Assembly (NCBI GenBank): GCA_023614405.1
Contig: JAJUPC010000227.1
Coordinates: 62,001 to 126,000 of the forward strand
DNA length: 64,000 nt
DNA from: Avena insularis
Lineage: Eukaryota; Streptophyta; Magnoliopsida; Poales; Poaceae
Direction of reading: 5' to 3'
Shown one piece after another: positions 61,411 to 64,000 of this stretch. How positions within the stretch are numbered: position 1 is the first letter of the stretch; every line of letters begins with the position of its first letter. A program made the translations under genes and the position numbers. The notes beneath the pieces are model-generated. The model saw only the letters and a program-made list of their open reading frames with translations, was not told where the DNA came from and made no database searches.

Positions 61411-64000
61411 ACAAAACCTTCGAACTCGGGTTCCCCCGGAACCTTCATCCACTTTGTCCTTGTTTCCCAAACAAGCACAGTTTGGGTACTCCTAGCCAAC
61501 ACCTTTACAACCGTCCTTGACCATGGACACGGCTATTCGAATAGGTTATACTCTGCAGAGTTTGTGCACTTTCCCCACAAGAATCAATACATCCGCCGGC
61601 ATACAACCATGACCCACTACCACTGTAGATGGGGGTCTAGATAATCAAACCTAACCTTTCGCTTGTCGACCCTAGCAAAGGCATGCTTTTCCTTTTGGGT
61701 TTGTTCTCCCCGGCAACGAGTATGTGGCTCCCAGCCATAGTCCTGCCTTCCGTACACGCGCATACCCAAGCCGCAACTTGGCGTATACCTTAAATCTAGT
61801 GACTCCACTTCCTTCCGTACTCCAAGTCATACCGTCCGCGGGAGACCCAATTGTTGCACCGGCCTCCTGCCAGTTCAGGCTCACTCTTGCCGAAACAAGC
61901 AACAGGATTCAGATCCGAGATCTGGTAGCGCCTGCCCAGAATTCCAGGGATCTCTCCCTATAAGCATGGTAGAAGTGGCCTCGGCTAATGCGGACAAACT
62001 ACGAGTTAAGCCCCAGCACCTGGGGTAATGTGGTTGCGTGGATAAAAATTGTTCTGGTAAAGGCGTAGAACATCCCATCACCTTCTCATTGCTCACCATC
62101 ACCATTTCTTTCGTTAAAACCTCCGCTTGGAACGATGCCTCTTCCCAAGGGTTTTACAAAATAGTTTTGAAACATTTGTAGTGGGATAAATCCCAAAACA
62201 GTTTATTTTCTCAAAACCAGGGTTTTCCAACAAGGTAGGATGCTAACCATCATACCCTCGATCTAAAGTGATAAAATGGTAGGTACACCGGGGTGGTGCC
62301 TCGAAGGACACAAATTGATAACTTGGAGGAGCCAAGTTACTATCGCCGTATTTGTAAAACAAGACATGCAGGTAGATAATGCAATTTATAAAGAGGATAC
62401 AAAACAGGTAAAACAGAGTAGGACATATATCAGAGTTCGGGAATGGTGGCTTTCCTGTGATCAGCAATAAATCCCTGGACTTCTTTATATGACCAAGAAT
62501 ATCCAATAAACAAATAATAAGAAGTCCCTGCCTTCTTGTCGTTAAACATTCACACTATCGTCGTCATCGGGCACACATGCAAGCAGACAAGTCCACAATC
62601 AATACAAGGCATACAAACATCAAACCATACAGCAAGCAAACATAATGAATCCTACTGAACTTGGGAGGTTTTGGAGAAGTTGGGTTTTATTGGTGTGAAT
62701 TTACTAGATTGCCACTATAGTGTTTTCTCTTGGGAGATAGTTGTCAAGGCTAGATACAAAGCATTTGGACTAGGCTTCTGAGGTCAGTAGGCTACCAAAG
62801 TATAACCATGATATCCTCAGATAGTTCTTGACAAGACAAAACCATTACAAGTGGTTTTACTGGAATATCAATTTCCTAGATTTAATTATGATTTTTAAAG
62901 GGGATTAAACTCTAGTTTCAGGAAATAATTCACCAGAAATTATCTGGAGATCCAAAAATTATTTCCTTGGATGGTTAGGTAGTTTTTAGTGTACTGAACC
63001 ACCTAGAGTTGGAATAGTGCCAAAAGATTTACCATAATGCCCTCAGGAAATTCCCAAAGGCAGTTCTGTATAGTTTTTCTCCTTTTTACCAGATTAAATC
63101 TACAGAGGCTACGGAGCTGAGTCGAAGGGCAGGTGGTAGACACTTGGAATACCTTTCTGTAGGAATTGGATTCACTCTGTTTGGAGTTGTCAAACTCCTG
63201 GAGTGATTTATTTAGTGGAAATACCCATCACAGAAGTATTTAAATCACTAAAATCCAACCAAAGCTCAATAAATTCTGAGCTGCTAGGATTTGGTAGATA
63301 CTGATTCTAGGATGTACTGGGAGTTGGGATCAGGTCAATACCACATTTGGTTTGACCTGGAGAAATAATCCAAGGCAGATAAAGGCTGATATGGTTATTT
63401 TTCTCAAAGGCACACCTCTGTTTACCTTGGCATAGGCCATGTGCTAGATGGTAGGTATTTCAGATACCTCTCAGTAGGACTTTGGTTCATCTCAAATGAG
63501 TAAGTCTAGCTCACAGAGGAATTTAGTTGGTATAAAAGATACATTCTAGTGGATTAATTGCCAATCAATAATGGAATTTATTTTTTGTAGAGGGACAACT
63601 CTGCATGATGCACAAAACAATCCTGTACAGTGATAATTTTAGAATTTATTAAAGTTGTTTTCCATTTTCATTTGAAATTAAACTGAACCACTATTTTTCA
63701 GATCTGGAGATAATCCTAAAAATGAGATTAGAACTGGGCCGGGATTCCTTAGGAGAACGGGCCGCACAGGGGCGGGCCGGCCCAGCTCGCCAGGGAACAC
63801 GCGCGGGAGGGAGTTTAAACTCCGGCCGCGGGTCCCGCTGGTCAGCCACCCTGGGGCCGAAGCGATATCGGATGTCTCTAGCCGTCAGATCAATTAGAAA
63901 TCGACGGCAGTAAGCCCTTCTCCTACCTCACGACACGCGCGGCGGCATAAATCCTAACTGGGAGGGAGGTAGGCTGGGGGAGGGCTCACCGGTGGCGTAG

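Larger units (their letters stand above)
60812..64000 (-). mobile_element. Partial LTR of the same family as the long solo LTR, inverted
   Basis: Begins TGTGGGCTCCCCCGG at 60812 and runs past the window end. It aligns with the reverse complement of 56983-59965 and then, from about 63890, with the reverse complement of sequence left of 43087. This shows the two parts of the solo LTR were once joined. Orientation is minus: 60812 is the LTR 3' end. The window end reaches the GC-rich leader, so the promoter, U3 and any internal region lie outside. No coding domain is visible. If full length like its relative (about 5.9 kb) it would end near 66.7 kb. Solo or complete status is unknown. Confidence 0.85.

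Overview
This window is repeat DNA from a large plant genome, most likely a Triticeae grass (wheat, barley, rye or a relative). The main reason is a copia element with Angela/BARE-1-like LTR ends and a primer-binding site matching initiator tRNA-Met. A chromodomain-type gypsy element with LTRs of about 4 kb points the same way. I recognise no ordinary cellular gene, no tRNA or rRNA gene and no CRISPR array. All recognisable coding sequence belongs to two decayed LTR retrotransposons.

Layout. (1) 1-28459 is an uninterrupted tandem array of two interleaved units. One is 46 bp and contains GGATCC. The other is 39 bp and equals the first minus the 7 bp GATCCAT. The array is built into higher-order blocks: a near-identical duplication with an offset of about 4976 bp (1-4299 and 4980-9275), a 1282-bp-offset repeat (8552-9560 and 9834-10842), a block of about 4.3 kb in three main copies (about 13.08-25.9 kb), and a 711-bp duplication (25.6-27.0 kb). 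It runs off the left edge. (2) 28460-36814 is an Angela-like copia element on the minus strand. (3) 36815-38021 is array again. (4) 38022-39601 is a 1580-bp solo LTR-like insertion with a perfect ACATG target duplication. (5) 39602-40159 is array again. (6) 40160-59965 is a long solo LTR, about 5.9 kb without its insert, with a perfect ACTCT target duplication; it is split at 43087/56983 by a full gypsy element on the minus strand (43088-56982). (7) 59966-60811 is array again. (8) 60812 to the window end is a second LTR of the same family as (6), in opposite orientation, running off the right edge.

The four array pieces add up to about 31 kb and read as one locus later invaded by retroelements. 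All insertions lie in the right-hand part; the left 28 kb is free of them and is where the long recent block duplications lie.

The copia element keeps gag, protease, integrase, RT and RNase H in the usual copia order, but it has four in-frame TGA codons and two frameshifts. The gypsy element keeps gag, protease, RT, RNase H, integrase and a chromodomain-like tail. It has several stops, a gag/pol frame break and an Asp-to-Asn change in the RT catalytic motif. It also carries an extra sense ORF between the primer-binding site and gag, predicted from composition to form a coiled coil with an acidic tail.

The best candidates for something undescribed are the dimorphic 46/39-bp satellite with its higher-order structure, the extra gypsy ORF, and a palindrome-bearing module plus covarying hairpins shared by two otherwise divergent LTR families. 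All comparisons were made by eye; identities and ages are approximate.
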